In this document: positions 34,387-45,300 of the stretch, one piece after another
How positions within the stretch are numbered: the stretch's first letter is position 1
How the letters are laid out: each line of letters opens with the position of its first letter
NCBI RefSeq assembly: GCF_018588885.1
Contig: NZ_JAFFIW010000020.1
Span: 1 to 64,000, forward strand
Reading direction: 5' to 3'
DNA from: Mesorhizobium sp. dw_380
GTDB taxonomy: Bacteria > Pseudomonadota > Alphaproteobacteria > Rhizobiales > Rhizobiaceae
Length of the DNA stretch: 64,000 nt
The notes under the pieces: model-generated
Told to the model about the DNA's origin: nothing
Seen by the model: only the letters and a program-made list of their open reading frames with translations
The model's database searches: none
Position numbers and translations under genes: made by a program

Positions 34387-37300
34387 TGACCAGCCCCGGC
34401 ACGCCTTCGAGACCTATGGGCGAACGCCACACCGGGAGATGTCGGGAAAGGGCCTCGGCCACTCCAGGTATGTTACAAACATAGATCGGTCGCCTTGTTG
34501 CCCAGCTTCTCCCTGTCCAAAGCGGCAACCTGGAGAGTGTAAGTCGTTCAATCCGGGACGCCTCAGCCAGGTGCGCTTCGAGATATGCATAGGTTTCAAC
34601 GAGAATTTGCTGATCTGGCTCGGTTTCGCGAGAGGCGGCGATCTCTTCGAGTATCTCGACGCAGTCCGTTACCGAGGGCGGCTTAATGCGAAGAACTCGC
34701 CAGAGCGCGGCAGCCGGAGATCTGGCGGGAACGAACGGGCGCATCGCGCCGAACACAGATGGCCCCAAAAAGACCCGCGCTGGCGGCAGCCACTGCCCAT
34801 GGAGGAATATCAAACCCTGTCGGTTGCGTTGCGCACCAAAGCGAGCGCGCAGCTGTTTGACCGTGATGTCTCCGACCAGATCATCTGGACCAGGATCGCG
34901 CTTGTTGCAGGCTGCGGCAATTGCAGCGTAACGCAGATCAAACTGATGCTGGGGAAGTGCCTCGTCCGAATCCCGGAAGGACTCTAGTTGATCGAGTAAC
35001 TGAGTTACCTGCGGGTCCGTTTCAACCCGAAGCGCCGACACGACCGGAGACGAGGCGCTGGAGGAGTCTAGCTCGCGCGCAAACCGGCTGGAGTCATCAC
35101 CAAAGATGGCTTCAGTTGCGGGGGTGCGGACGGCGAGCTCGCGTGGGGCTTGCGGCTTGCCGGCCTCGCTGGTGAGCCACGAAATATCCATGGCATGGGC
35201 GATCCAGGTGGCGGGAATGGTTCCTGCGATCGTCCAGGTGTAATCGGAGTAGACGGCCGACGCGCTGACGCGGCCTGAATACAAACGGCCCCATTCGCGG
35301 TCCAGAGTTGACAATAATGCACGGGCTCGGACGCTCCGATTCCTGCCTTTTCGCTCCGCCGCGATGTCGTTCACGACAGCTAGGAGCGCCGGAGAAACCC
35401 AGTCGTCCTTAAGGTGCGTGGCATGGCGACTAAGGTTTTGCAGCGCTTGCCGCTGACTGTCTGAAAGTTCCGACCAAATGATTCTGTGCGCGGGATCGCC
35501 GTAGCGTTCTTCCACTCGGCCCGGCCCAAACAGACGCGGAGCCACTTCCGCGCCCAGAAGACGAAAGAAGGCGCGCGACGCAAGCCATTGTTTCGACTTC
35601 CGGTCGTCCCGTTCCTGCCCCTTTCGCTGAAGGAGCTTCTCGTAGCGCGGATGAATCCAGAATATGCCGGGGGTCTCGGCCGCAGCCTTGCTCCAGCCGT
35701 CAGCCCTGTCCTCGATTGAGGCAGGAAGATATGCAACGGACGGCCTTCCAACCTCCTGTTGTTTGCTGCGTTCTCGCCAGGACTGCACCTCGACGGCGAT
35801 GACGCGGCCAATCCTCGGGCCGATGCGGACCGCCATTTCACTAGGCACTCTCTCGAACAGATTACGCAGTTCAAGGAGCTCCGGGTCCCTGAACTGGAGT
35901 ACAGCACCGCCGCGGTCTACTGCCGCGATCACCTCCAGCGTTTTCTCTGCTTCAGGTGAATCGACGAGGTGTTCCTGCTGCTCAAGCCATTTCCGCACGG
36001 CTTCGGCGGGGGGCCAGCGGGAAAGATAGACCGGGTGCAGCGCGCGGGCCAAGCCAAGGCGGCTGACAAGCGCATTAGTTGCTCGCGAGGAGAGAAGCAG
36101 CTCTCCATCCTCTTCAGCTACCGGAGGGACAATGCGAGCGCCATCGTCAGTTACAATGCATCGAACCCGGCCAAGGAGCGCCTCTTCACCTTCCTTGATT
36201 GCCACATGAGCCAGTCGGATGAACCAACGCACATCGCGATGAGAGAGGTCTTCGTCCTGCCAGTCGAAAAGGCTGATCGACTCAGCGACGTCGATAGCTG
36301 AACGTTCATCCAGTTCAGCGAGGACCGATCGCCATCTCCGTTCCGGGTCGCGGCACGAATCCGGAAGTAGTACGCAATTCGGCCGAAGCCCTGTTGCTTC
36401 TCCCTGTCCGATTATTCCGGTCAAGGCGCTATCCTCGAAAACGATCTCGCGCAGTTTGCGCTCGGCGCCTTCAACTTGGATCACCGCGCTCCTTTTCACC
36501 TTCTGTCGAATCGTATCCGTCAGTTCCAGGAACCGGTCCGAAAGCCATCGCTCGCTTGCCGCTACGGCTTCATGGCGAAGGGGAACGGCCTTCCAGGCTT
36601 CGGCGGGTTGCGTTCGAAACAAATAAACCGCCAACGCTGCGGCGAACTCACCGAGGCGAGCGAACAGCCACTCATTTAGCTTCTCGCGCTGAACGGATCG
36701 CCGGGCCGTATCCACATCGAATTGCGCATGGAGACTGAACGGAAGCCGGTTGGCTTCGCCAATAGGCAGACCAGCATAGAGCCACCCCTCTTCATCAGGT
36801 GAAGCGGGCAATGCGACGGAAAGCGGCGTAGTCTCGCCTATCGCCTTGTAACGTCGTTGCAGTCCGCGCGGAGCCTTCTTGTGAATGTCGTAACGAGACC
36901 AAGAGCGGCCTGTGGCGGGCTCTTTCAGGATTGTGCGGCAGCAAGGTTCGTTGACGCCGGACAATCTTAAATTCTGCTCGATCGCCGCCACATGGATTTC
37001 GTGATGCGCAAAGACCTTCTTGCGTTCCAGATCGAGTAGCTTCAAGTGCCGCACCGTATCGAGGAACAGCAGGGACTGCGCTCCTTTCTCGATAAACCAA
37101 TTTCTGAACTCATCGAGCTGGAATCCTGGCAATAAATCCAGCTCCAATAAGGTTTGGTTGGATCGACTGTCGTATAATCCAGGAATGGAATTTCTGGGCT
37201 TGGCGCGTTCGACCTGGCTCCCCTGAATCACGAAGTGATACGGCTGGCAGTGCACCGTCAGTCTGCGGCCAAGGCGTCCTAGCGTCTTCAGTCCGATTCC

Positions 37301-37735
37301 AAATCTTCCCTTGCTGAATGGGTCATTCCGCTTAGTGGATATGAAGGCTAGCGTCATGGCGATTACATGCTCAAGATGAACACGTTCACCATCGTGCACC
37401 ACCAAAAGCTTCTGCCGACCCCCGGTGCCTTGGACCGCGGCACGGACCTCGCTCGCCCCCAGGTCATCTGCATTCTGTACGACCTCAATGAGACCGTGAA
37501 AGGATTCCACATTTAGCTGTTCGGCACTGACTTGCGCGCCGTCGAGGACTTGCCTCAGGACGCCGGGAGTGCCGTGTTGAAGGTGCTCAAGTTCCTCCAG
37601 TGCGGCATCTGCGAAATCGCGGGTCAACGGGTCCTCCACCGGACCTGCATTAAGCCCCAGGCTCCAGAGCCTACGGGCTGCGCCCCGGCCCATGTCGGAA
37701 TGCGTAGCTACGGTCCTGATTTCCCCTGCAAGCAC
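34250..37735 (-). CDS. Sacsin-like GHKL ATPase, defence-type (N-terminal part)
   Basis: This long protein (1,161 codons in this frame) opens with a GHKL (Hsp90-like) ATPase: the N-box EVVQNADD at residues 84-91, the G1 motif VVHDGE at about 112-117 and the G2 motif KGRFGIGLK at 142-150, as in sacsin N-terminal ATPase proteins. The rest is mostly helical and without known domains. GTG 37735 follows GGGAGGAG at six bases. Near 34380 the reading changes from GLVSAISD to GLVRLVTAIPTESF in the next frame: one extra base separates it from the nuclease-like C-terminus. It precedes nothing else on this strand and lies directly after the UvrD-like helicase gene, so the two probably form an operon and act together. 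Confidence 0.78.
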   Translation of the reverse strand: MLAGEIRTVATHSDMGRGAARRLWSLGLNAGPVEDPLTRDFADAALEELEHLQHGTPGVLRQVLDGAQVSAEQLNVESFHGLIEVVQNADDLGASEVRAAVQGTGGRQKLLVVHDGERVHLEHVIAMTLAFISTKRNDPFSKGRFGIGLKTLGRLGRRLTVHCQPYHFVIQGSQVERAKPRNSIPGLYDSRSNQTLLELDLLPGFQLDEFRNWFIEKGAQSLLFLDTVRHLKLLDLERKKVFAHHEIHVAAIEQNLRLSGVNEPCCRTILKEPATGRSWSRYDIHKKAPRGLQRRYKAIGETTPLSVALPASPDEEGWLYAGLPIGEANRLPFSLHAQFDVDTARRSVQREKLNEWLFARLGEFAAALAVYLFRTQPAEAWKAVPLRHEAVAASERWLSDRFLELTDTIRQKVKRSAVIQVEGAERKLREIVFEDSALTGIIGQGEATGLRPNCVLLPDSCRDPERRWRSVLAELDERSAIDVAESISLFDWQDEDLSHRDVRWFIRLAHVAIKEGEEALLGRVRCIVTDDGARIVPPVAEEDGELLLSSRATNALVSRLGLARALHPVYLSRWPPAEAVRKWLEQQEHLVDSPEAEKTLEVIAAVDRGGAVLQFRDPELLELRNLFERVPSEMAVRIGPRIGRVIAVEVQSWRERSKQQEVGRPSVAYLPASIEDRADGWSKAAAETPGIFWIHPRYEKLLQRKGQERDDRKSKQWLASRAFFRLLGAEVAPRLFGPGRVEERYGDPAHRIIWSELSDSQRQALQNLSRHATHLKDDWVSPALLAVVNDIAAERKGRNRSVRARALLSTLDREWGRLYSGRVSASAVYSDYTWTIAGTIPATWIAHAMDISWLTSEAGKPQAPRELAVRTPATEAIFGDDSSRFARELDSSSASSPVVSALRVETDPQVTQLLDQLESFRDSDEALPQHQFDLRYAAIAAACNKRDPGPDDLVGDITVKQLRARFGAQRNRQGLIFLHGQWLPPARVFLGPSVFGAMRPFVPARSPAAALWRVLRIKPPSVTDCVEILEEIAASRETEPDQQILVETYAYLEAHLAEASRIERLTLSRLPLWTGRSWATRRPIYVCNIPGVAEALSRHLPVWRSPIGLEGVPGLVSAISDRNTNRVVHPQRWPKCKSERSSRRSASQECSPPVDGVGRPS

Positions 37736-37983
37736 GTTCTGCTCCTCCCAGCACCTGTTTACCGTGGTTTGTCCGCTGCGTTCCAGTTTTCTCCGAGAAT
37801 TTTGGAATCGTGAAGCTCTCGATAAACGACACGGTCGGCGAGAACTTCAGCTTCGGCGGGCGTCGCCATTTGACTGGGGAGATCTGCCGCCGGTCATCGA
37901 TGAAAGCGAACGCCCTCGAGCTGATTCCGTTTGAGGCGATGCGCAAACTTTTTCTGCCCTAGGCGGACGATCGTTCGCGCGGT

Positions 37984-40677
37984 TCAGTTTTTCCAATACG
38001 CGATAAAATCTCCACGTAGCGAATGAATCTTTTGCGGCAATTCACTTCCGACACATGTCAGCCCCAGGTAGGTGGCGGCGCGGGTGGCACCCACATATAG
38101 GTACTTATCGAAAAGCTCCGGCCGCAATGTTGCCAACGTGTCGATGCCGACAAAGAACACGGCTTCAAACTCTAGCCCTTTGATGTGCTGAACATCGAAT
38201 ACCCTGATGTCATTGTCATGGCCGACAAACTGCCCCTTGTAGCAGGCGACCACGTTCAGGTTTTCATCAGCCAGCGCGGCCTTAAGGCTGTCGGCAAGGG
38301 GGCCGACCTCGGCTTCATTATTGACCAGAATCGCGACCGAAGGCAGGGGTTTGGTCAATCGTTCGATCTCGGTAATCCGGCTTGTCAGCCAGTCGACGAT
38401 GTCATCACGGTGCGCGAGATCGACGCCAAGAACCGGCGGCCATCCATCGTTGTCTACATTTTTAGGGAGGGCCACCTCAACCGTTTCCCCAGAACACAGC
38501 CGCACAATTTCCTTCGCCAAACGATTGAGCTGGCGCGTGTGCCGGTACGTGACCTGGATCGGTCTGACGTCGATCTTGGGAAAGGCCCAGCGCATGTCAT
38601 CCGTGGTTCGGCTGCCCCACGGGGTGATACGCTGATTGAAATCGCCACAGGCGAAGAACGACTGGATCGTGGGGCTGCTGAGCGCGCCCATGCAAGCAAG
38701 CGTTATGGGTGAGAAGTCGGTGGCTTCGTCGACCATAATCTGGTTGCGTACAATGCCCTGGAAATTCTTCAAAACGGCATAAGGCGGATCGTCGATGTTT
38801 CGTCGGATGGTGCGGTCCCGCACCAGGGCGGAAGCGGCACGCATCGTGCAAAGCAGCATGACGTCGACCTCCTGCGGGTCGACATCGTTCGCCGGGATCG
38901 CACTGCCAATGTACCAGATGCCTTGTGGCTGCCGGGCGCGCCGGAAGCGGCGATACCGCGCCGGTACCCCGTTCAGGTATCGCCTTATAGGATTAGTAAA
39001 CTTCCGCAGCGCCGCCTGAATTTGAAGGCTCTCACCAACCTGGCGAAGATCGGCGTCAGGGAGGCTTCGATCCCCAATCCAATCCGCAATTCGGGCTGCA
39101 CGGCTCGTCCGGCCCATTGCTCGTCTGCCTGAACGCGCGCGCGCCTGGTTCCGCAGATTTCGTAAATAGCCCGAAGCCGCCGCTGCCATACGAGTTCGCG
39201 GCGCCTGTAATTCTTCTTCGTCCTCGCCATCCTGTTCCTCCGGGTCCTCATCGGCAGCACTCAGCCCGTCAAGGAATGCCGCCAACTCTTCGAGAAACTG
39301 GTGATTTCGGTTGACCTGCAGATTGAGGGTGCGCCGCAGCACGGCGTCTGTCTCTTCCTTCATGCTTGTCAGCAGACCTTCGACATCCGCAGAAGCGCCG
39401 ATGAGGTCGAGCAGAGCGCGTGACAGGGAAACGGCAGGTGCTTCGGCAACCACCGTTCCTAGCGTCCGCCCAAGTCGCGCCGCTTCCGCCACAGCAGTTT
39501 TTTCTAGAAGTTCGGCCGCCACGCGCAACTCCTCCCAGAAGTCGCCGCCCTGCCAGTTCTCGAAATCCTCGTACCAGGCGGTCTGCCGGCCGAGCAGCTC
39601 CGGCTGAAGGAAGGTTTCGCCTTCCTTCATGATGAATGGCCCCCCTCCGTCCGACGCCTTAAGGATACGAAACCTGTTTCGCGCCAGGCGCTGCCGGAAA
39701 CCCGACCAGGTGGCAATCTTCTGATCGGGAGCCGCAATGTTCTCGCGCGCGAAGGCTTCTTTGAGATATTGCTTGAGCAGGTCCGTAGGTGTGAACATTA
39801 GCCAACTGTCAGCATGTTCGGGACCGCTATCCACGCGGCTGCTATCGGCTAGGCGCCTCTCGTCATTATCGAGGAATTCGCGATCGAGCTTCTGTCCCAA
39901 ACGACGGATGAGAGTGGTCGTCTTTCCGGTTCCGGGCGGGCCGATTATCAGTAGCTGGCTGTTAAGCGGGAGCCGGAAGATTTCATCCTGATAGCGATCC
40001 AGAATTGGCTGGTCGCGCAGCCCCATCTTTGTGATGACGCTACGCCGGATGCCGTCGATGACATTGGTCGCTTTCTCGTCGTCGGCTAGGATGCTGTCGA
40101 GTAGTGTACTATCATCCTCCAACGCGACATGCACCGCTAGTGCGTCAAGCAGAGAGACGACTGTGATCGGGCCGTATGCTTCGCCTTCTAAGATCGAATT
40201 GCGCGAGTCCCATCGACTATCACGTCGCTGCGGGTGGAAAAGCGCCTTCTCGACGATCTCCACCGATTGGACGCCGCCGGGCGTCCTGATGTCGAAATCG
40301 TCGCCAACGTCGAGCGATGCGAGCCGGCCCGCAGGCGAGTTGCGCCCGGCTAGAAACTTGCCCCCGCCGGGATTCGCAGCCGGCGTGTCGCGGCAGATAT
40401 AGTAGATGACAGCGGCGCCATCCGTTCGGCGAGCAACAACGCGCGCGATCGCCGGCTCCTTGGCGAGAACTTCAAGACTTCGACGGCGCGCGCTGTCGAT
40501 ATTGCTGAGGGACTTGACCGCTTCGCCCGATGTAAAGGTATTTACGCTTGCGAGTGCGGTTGGACCAGTGGAATACGGCTCGCCGAGCTGCGACTGGACG
40601 GCTGAAGAAATAGTCTCGAATACGTCGAGGGTCTCTTGCGAAACCCGTTCGACTTGATCCTGGTAGTTAATCGTCAT
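37984..40677 (-). CDS. UvrD/HelD-like superfamily 1 helicase
   Basis: This 897-residue protein has all SF1 motifs: Walker A LLIIGPPGTGKTTTLIRR near residue 245, Walker B IMVDEATDFSP, motif III GDFNQRITPWG, motif IV VTYRHTRQLNRLAKEI, motif V FDVQHIKGLEFEAVFFVGI and motif VI YVGATRAATYLGL. The N-terminal 230 residues are an unrecognised domain (VARRTDGAAVIYYICRD). An acidic, charged insert (DPEEQDGEDEEEL) lies in the 1B region. It should unwind or translocate on DNA or displace proteins. It ends 250 bp before the sacsin-like gene on the same strand. The pairing of an Hsp90-like ATPase with a UvrD-like helicase recalls uncharacterised defence operons; the link is inferred. ATG 40677 is favoured over TTG 40683. 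Confidence 0.88.
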   Translation of the reverse strand: MTINYQDQVERVSQETLDVFETISSAVQSQLGEPYSTGPTALASVNTFTSGEAVKSLSNIDSARRRSLEVLAKEPAIARVVARRTDGAAVIYYICRDTPAANPGGGKFLAGRNSPAGRLASLDVGDDFDIRTPGGVQSVEIVEKALFHPQRRDSRWDSRNSILEGEAYGPITVVSLLDALAVHVALEDDSTLLDSILADDEKATNVIDGIRRSVITKMGLRDQPILDRYQDEIFRLPLNSQLLIIGPPGTGKTTTLIRRLGQKLDREFLDNDERRLADSSRVDSGPEHADSWLMFTPTDLLKQYLKEAFARENIAAPDQKIATWSGFRQRLARNRFRILKASDGGGPFIMKEGETFLQPELLGRQTAWYEDFENWQGGDFWEELRVAAELLEKTAVAEAARLGRTLGTVVAEAPAVSLSRALLDLIGASADVEGLLTSMKEETDAVLRRTLNLQVNRNHQFLEELAAFLDGLSAADEDPEEQDGEDEEELQAPRTRMAAAASGYLRNLRNQARARSGRRAMGRTSRAARIADWIGDRSLPDADLRQVGESLQIQAALRKFTNPIRRYLNGVPARYRRFRRARQPQGIWYIGSAIPANDVDPQEVDVMLLCTMRAASALVRDRTIRRNIDDPPYAVLKNFQGIVRNQIMVDEATDFSPITLACMGALSSPTIQSFFACGDFNQRITPWGSRTTDDMRWAFPKIDVRPIQVTYRHTRQLNRLAKEIVRLCSGETVEVALPKNVDNDGWPPVLGVDLAHRDDIVDWLTSRITEIERLTKPLPSVAILVNNEAEVGPLADSLKAALADENLNVVACYKGQFVGHDNDIRVFDVQHIKGLEFEAVFFVGIDTLATLRPELFDKYLYVGATRAATYLGLTCVGSELPQKIHSLRGDFIAYWKN

Positions 40678-40768
40678 CCCCAAGCTGCCCTTCCCTAGAA
40701 TATTTTCTGTACATTTAATCGCCGTCAGTTCCGGTCAGAGATTGATAACTGTCGTGCGATTGCGTTTT

Positions 40769-41110
40769 TCAGCGCGGCGCTGTCAGTTGTACAATAAGGC
40801 TTGGAGAATGAAAGCAATGCCTACGGGCTCCAGAGAGCCCGCAATCAATGCCGCGATGTCGAGAGTTCAGCATCGCCAATGTCTCGCGAGCGGACCCACC
40901 CAGCGCCCGATTTGGGTCGACTTGTGCGATTGGGCGAACGCTGGCTGTCCACCAGGTTCCTGGACCGTTTCCGGGGGGGGGGGAAATGCTAGCCGACGAC
41001 AGCCCAGCTTCAACGGCCCGGCGATTGCAGTCAACCAAATCTTCCCAAGTTTGAGTGCTGATAGGGAGATTCTGAATCGGCACGGGATAAATGCTAGAAA
41101 CGGGGACCAT
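40769..41110 (-). CDS. Small hypothetical ORF containing an 11-base homopolymer
   Basis: ATG 41110 follows the stop of the nuclease gene by one base with GGAAGA before it, so it is placed like the next gene in an operon. The first 40 codons read SSIYPVPIQNLPISTQTWED and DCNRRAVEAGL. A run of 11 C (G on the plus strand, 40973-40983) follows, after which the frame loses protein character. Slippage in the run would switch between frames. The product is not recognised; the real C-terminus is uncertain. Confidence 0.3.
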   Translation of the reverse strand: MVPVSSIYPVPIQNLPISTQTWEDLVDCNRRAVEAGLSSASISPPPGNGPGTWWTASVRPIAQVDPNRALGGSARETLAMLNSRHRGIDCGLSGARRHCFHSPSLIVQLTAPR

Positions 41111-41111
41111 T

Positions 41112-42062
41112 TTATCTTCCAGTTGCGATGACGTTTGCTTCTCGTTGCAGAAGGAAATCGAGCAACAAAGTTGCGGCCGTCAAAGCCTCTCTAATTCCGT
41201 CATCAGTGATGCGGCTGAAATCCGACGGAGCGTGCGAAACGGGCATGGTCAGCACTCTCGTGGAGCCCAGCGTCCGAAGCATCGCGTTGCTCAGCTTGGT
41301 CCTTGCGTCTGGTGTCAGATCAGCGTCCTCAATAGCGCGAGCCGAAGCACCGGGCCAGAACGACAGATCAACTGTGGCCTTCTTGATCTTCCAATCGATT
41401 GTCACTTTCGGCGGGAGAGCGCCTTTGAAGATGACCCAGCTTGAATTGCTTCCCTTCCCGGTCGGAGGTTTCATTTCCAAGGCAGGAAATTCACTGCTCG
41501 CAATTCCGTAAATACGCTCCCACAGGGATGTCACTGCAGGCGCTTCGACAAGAACATACGAGGATCGGGCTCTTTCGATGGCTCGCCTGATCAGAGATGC
41601 TCGGTGCAGTGCCCGGGAGGTACCCTCCTGCTCGATTGCTGCGGCGATTTCTTCGTAAGAGACACTGGCATCAAATGCGGAGACGGAAGGAGTTAGACTT
41701 GCCAGGTAGGACTTGGGCGCTACAAGCACACAGCGGGCGAAACCGTCGGAGCTTTCCAGCGCCTGCGTCCTTTCCCGATAACGTTCCGCCTGGCGAGGTT
41801 GGAAACAGGCATCTATTTTGTTCTCTATCAGAAGAACCCCTTTTTGCCCGTCTATCTCAATTGCTGTCAGCACATCGGTTTCACCGGATTCGTCAAACAC
41901 CGATAAACGGCAATCGACAAATCGCACGAGACCATACAAATCCAGCGCACGTGTAAATAGATTTTGGACGCCCGAGTTGAATAGGAGTTCCTCCTGCAAC
42001 AACACGTCGATGTTACGTTCGTAAAGGCGCGGGAGAATTTCGGACGCGGGCTGCGGGTTCAT
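41112..42062 (-). CDS. PD-(D/E)XK nuclease family protein
   Basis: This 316-residue protein has a PD-(D/E)XK-like core at about residues 55-110: ESGETDVLTAIEIDG gives the acidic residue, LLIENKIDACFQPRQAERYR gives E-x-K and the following Q..R. It resembles the PDDEXK_4 family common in defence islands. The C-terminal half (PTGKGSNSSWVIFKGALPPK, TVDLSFWPGASARA) is a separate beta-rich domain often present in such proteins. ATG 42062 has GGAG seven bases before it. It is preceded by the DUF4258 gene, 14 bp away on the same strand, so they are probably cotranscribed. Confidence 0.8.
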   Translation of the reverse strand: MNPQPASEILPRLYERNIDVLLQEELLFNSGVQNLFTRALDLYGLVRFVDCRLSVFDESGETDVLTAIEIDGQKGVLLIENKIDACFQPRQAERYRERTQALESSDGFARCVLVAPKSYLASLTPSVSAFDASVSYEEIAAAIEQEGTSRALHRASLIRRAIERARSSYVLVEAPAVTSLWERIYGIASSEFPALEMKPPTGKGSNSSWVIFKGALPPKVTIDWKIKKATVDLSFWPGASARAIEDADLTPDARTKLSNAMLRTLGSTRVLTMPVSHAPSDFSRITDDGIREALTAATLLLDFLLQREANVIATGR

Positions 42063-42076
42063 CTACAAACTCCGAT

Positions 42077-42340
42077 TCAGAATTTCAGCCGGCCCAATCG
42101 CTTTCCCGCGGTAATCATCTGACCATCATCGCTGATGACAAGATAAGTGTTGAGGCGGTCGGACACCTTAGCATAGCTTCGCCCGAGCTCGGCCATGGCG
42201 CGAGATCGGGCCTTTCCGTCCATGAAATATACGTCGGCACCAAAGCGCCGCTTGCGGCGCCCGTAGGCGAGGATCGCGTCGATGACTTCCGGCTTGATCC
42301 CCCGCTGCTGGCAGCGGGTTTCTGCATGGCGCGTATACAT
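42077..42340 (-). CDS. DUF4258 domain protein
   Basis: This 87-residue protein reads MYTRHAETRCQQRGIKPEVI and RRFGADVYFMDGKARSRAMA, then NTYLVISDDGQMITAGKR, the DUF4258 pattern (H..ER...R.I....V...L..G). DUF4258 proteins are BrnT/RelE-like in fold and often appear as toxins or regulators near defence genes; here no antitoxin is evident. It ends just before the nuclease gene and starts 58 bp after the large helicase gene. The role is unknown. Confidence 0.75.
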   Translation of the reverse strand: MYTRHAETRCQQRGIKPEVIDAILAYGRRKRRFGADVYFMDGKARSRAMAELGRSYAKVSDRLNTYLVISDDGQMITAGKRLGRLKF

Positions 42341-42398
42341 TGATCTTTCCTCCCTTCTTGGTTCCCTGGAAGATAGGAGAGGGGGGTGCCATTTCCTG

Positions 42399-45300
42399 TC
42401 ATGCCGCTCGCTCTTTCGAGGTAACTGGGGGGCCTGAATCCATCTGACTCCCGCTGTATTCCCGCAGGGTGCAAAGCACGCTTACGAGCCGCATCTCGTG
42501 AACGTTGTTGCAGTGGACCTCCAGGAGCCGTGGGTTCGCAAAAACCAAGGCAAGCACCTGCGCCCGCGATACTGCGACGTTGATCCGATTGAGGCTGAAG
42601 AGGAAATCGACCCCGCGCGGGATTTCATCCGCCGACGAAGTGGTCATGGATACCATGCAGACAGGAGCTTCCTGCCCTTGGAACTTGTCGACGGTTCCGA
42701 TCCGGGAACCAGGAGGAAGCGAACTTCTCAGGGCGTTCACCTGCGCGTTGTAGGGCGCAACGATCAGGATGTCTTGAAGCGTCAGGCTTCTTTCCTTGCC
42801 ATCACGGTCGCGGAACCTGACTCCAATGAGGCGATCCATTTCGCGGCGGATAGCATCGATTTCCTCGACAGCGACCTGTCTGTTACCGGTGTGCTGAACT
42901 TCCACAAAGTGAACACCTGAAGATCGATTGGCATCTGAGATGATCGCTTGTCTGGCGGCGCCTTCATCTGAGGCGAGCCGGCTCTCATAAATGATGTCGG
43001 AGATGAACCGGCACACGCCGGGATGCATCCGGCGTGATATTGGCAAGAAAATGCCCATGTCGGCCGGAACAGTGTTATGCCCGGCGAGCAGATACTCGAG
43101 CGACGACAGCCCACTTTCTCCAGCATGCGCACCCTGAATCGGCTGAGGCAACTGCATAGGATCGCCAACCAGCACGATGTTTTTGGCACAGGCGCCCATG
43201 GCAACGATGTTCGCCACCGAAACCTGGCCAGCCTCGTCGACAAACAGATAGTCGAAAGCCTGTTGGAATTCTGGCCTCGACAGCAGCCAAGCCGTCCCGC
43301 CCACCACTGAGGCCGTGATCAACTGACTGTCTTCATTTTTGGACGTGACGTATATTGAGCCATACGGATCGTCGAAGCCGTCTCCCCCCTTCTTTGCTAT
43401 GGCGACCGATGTGCCGGCTTCGTTGGCTCTATCGACCACCGCACACAGCAGATTGTCGATGGCCTTGTGGCTGTTGGAGGCTACTGCAATCCGCTTCCCT
43501 CGCTTGACCAAATCCAGGATAGCGCAGGAACTGACGTAAGTCTTTCCAGTGCCAGGTGGTCCCTGGACGGCCACTGTACTGCGATCGAGGTCACCGACCG
43601 CAGTGATGATTTCCGGAACGACATCTGAAGACGGATCGATGATGTTCGACTGTCTACCATGGCTCAGAAAGCGAGGTCTGCAACGCTGCAAGAAATCCAG
43701 GATTGCTGGGAACTGCCGATCATCCCGAACGATTGAGGCCACCGCGCGTTGAATGGCGCCTTCGATGGTCCGGGTATCCAGCGGTCCTGCAGGAACCAGG
43801 CACGTCGATTCGGGTGCATCATCGTAGCGGTTCATTGAAAACTGCACGACCGCGCGATTGCTAGTTCGATCGATCTCGATCAGCTTCGCGGAAGACGGCA
43901 GGCCGTCCACCTCGATATGGCAATCTCCCACGTCGATCTTCGTCTCCTGTGCCGGAAACTCATAGGTGCGCTGCCAGTACCTGCCGGCAACAGACGTTGC
44001 CGAGACAGCTTCCAGCCCGCCGAGGCAGTCGAGATCATCCACCAGTTCATCCGTCTCCCTCCCTATCTTGTCAAAGATCGACCACCAGGCCGGCTTCCTT
44101 TCTCGCGGGTGGAAGTAGCTCAGATCAAACAGCAGGTCGGCCAGCCGATCCCCTAGTTGCGCACGAACTGGCCGCAGCCTTTCCCGCAGTTCGTCCGCGG
44201 CCGCTTGCTCGGCAGCAGCTCTCTCAAGATTACAGCCGGCGCCTTCGTCCGCCCCTCCTCGATCCCGCCATTCCATGTTTGGGGGACGCACCTCGGCTAT
44301 TAACCAGTCGCGGAGCAGCTGCGTGGAGATGCAGTCAACCCGGTTGTAGTCGCGGATTTCATCGAGAATGCTTTGGTCGCCCGTCTCGCGCCATTTTTCA
44401 TAGGCGACTACGCTGCCACCGGCAGTCTTCACCTCCCCGGTGCGTGCTTCCATGTAGAAAACTTCCAGATTCTTGAGCGAGTAGCGCGGTTCCGACGCAA
44501 TCAGACCTGCCGAGACCACGCTGTAGAGATCGACGAACCTGTTCTCCCTGAGCATCTGATCCAGCAGCGCCTCGCCTACGCCATGACTGCTGGTGAGCTG
44601 GCGCAGGGCCGAAACCTCATACGCGGCGTAGTGATAGATGTGTGCTCTCGGGAACCGCTTCAGACGGTCCTCGAAGAAGACCATCAGCTGCCGCAGCGCC
44701 TCTTTCTCTTCCGTGCGATTGTGCGCCCAGAAATCTCGAAATTCTCCACTGCCTCTACTGCCGAACCAGACCCCATGGAGATATTCCAGCCCGTCCTCGT
44801 AGAAGGGATCGCCTTCGATGTCATAGAACAGGTCTCCTGCATCGGGCTTCGGAAGCAGAGCCAGGCCCCGGCTAGGGTCGAACGGCTTAAGTTCGAACGA
44901 AGGCCGCCCTCCGGCCCGCCGCGCTGTCTGCAGACGAGCCTGGGGTCGCAACCTGCTCAGCGTCGTCTCCGCTAGCTTCGGGACTCCTTCATTGTGCTGC
45001 CCAAGGGCAGCCATTGTCGTCACGCCAGCTGCAATCAGCTTGCTCCGCTGGCTCCTGGAGATGCCAGCCACAAGGGCAAGGCTGTCCGACTCCTCCCAAT
45101 GCGTCTGGCAAACCTCGCGCCAGCGGCACAGGTCGCACATCTTCACCGGATCGGGAGAGGTCGCGGGCGGATCGGCTACAAAGCGTTCCAGCCGGGATCG
45201 TGCATGGCGAGCATATGCCGCATAGTCCAATAGCCTGAAGGAGAAACGCTCACCGTTCCCCAGCTCAATGTGGGCATATTCCGGTTGAAGACCCTGAGCC

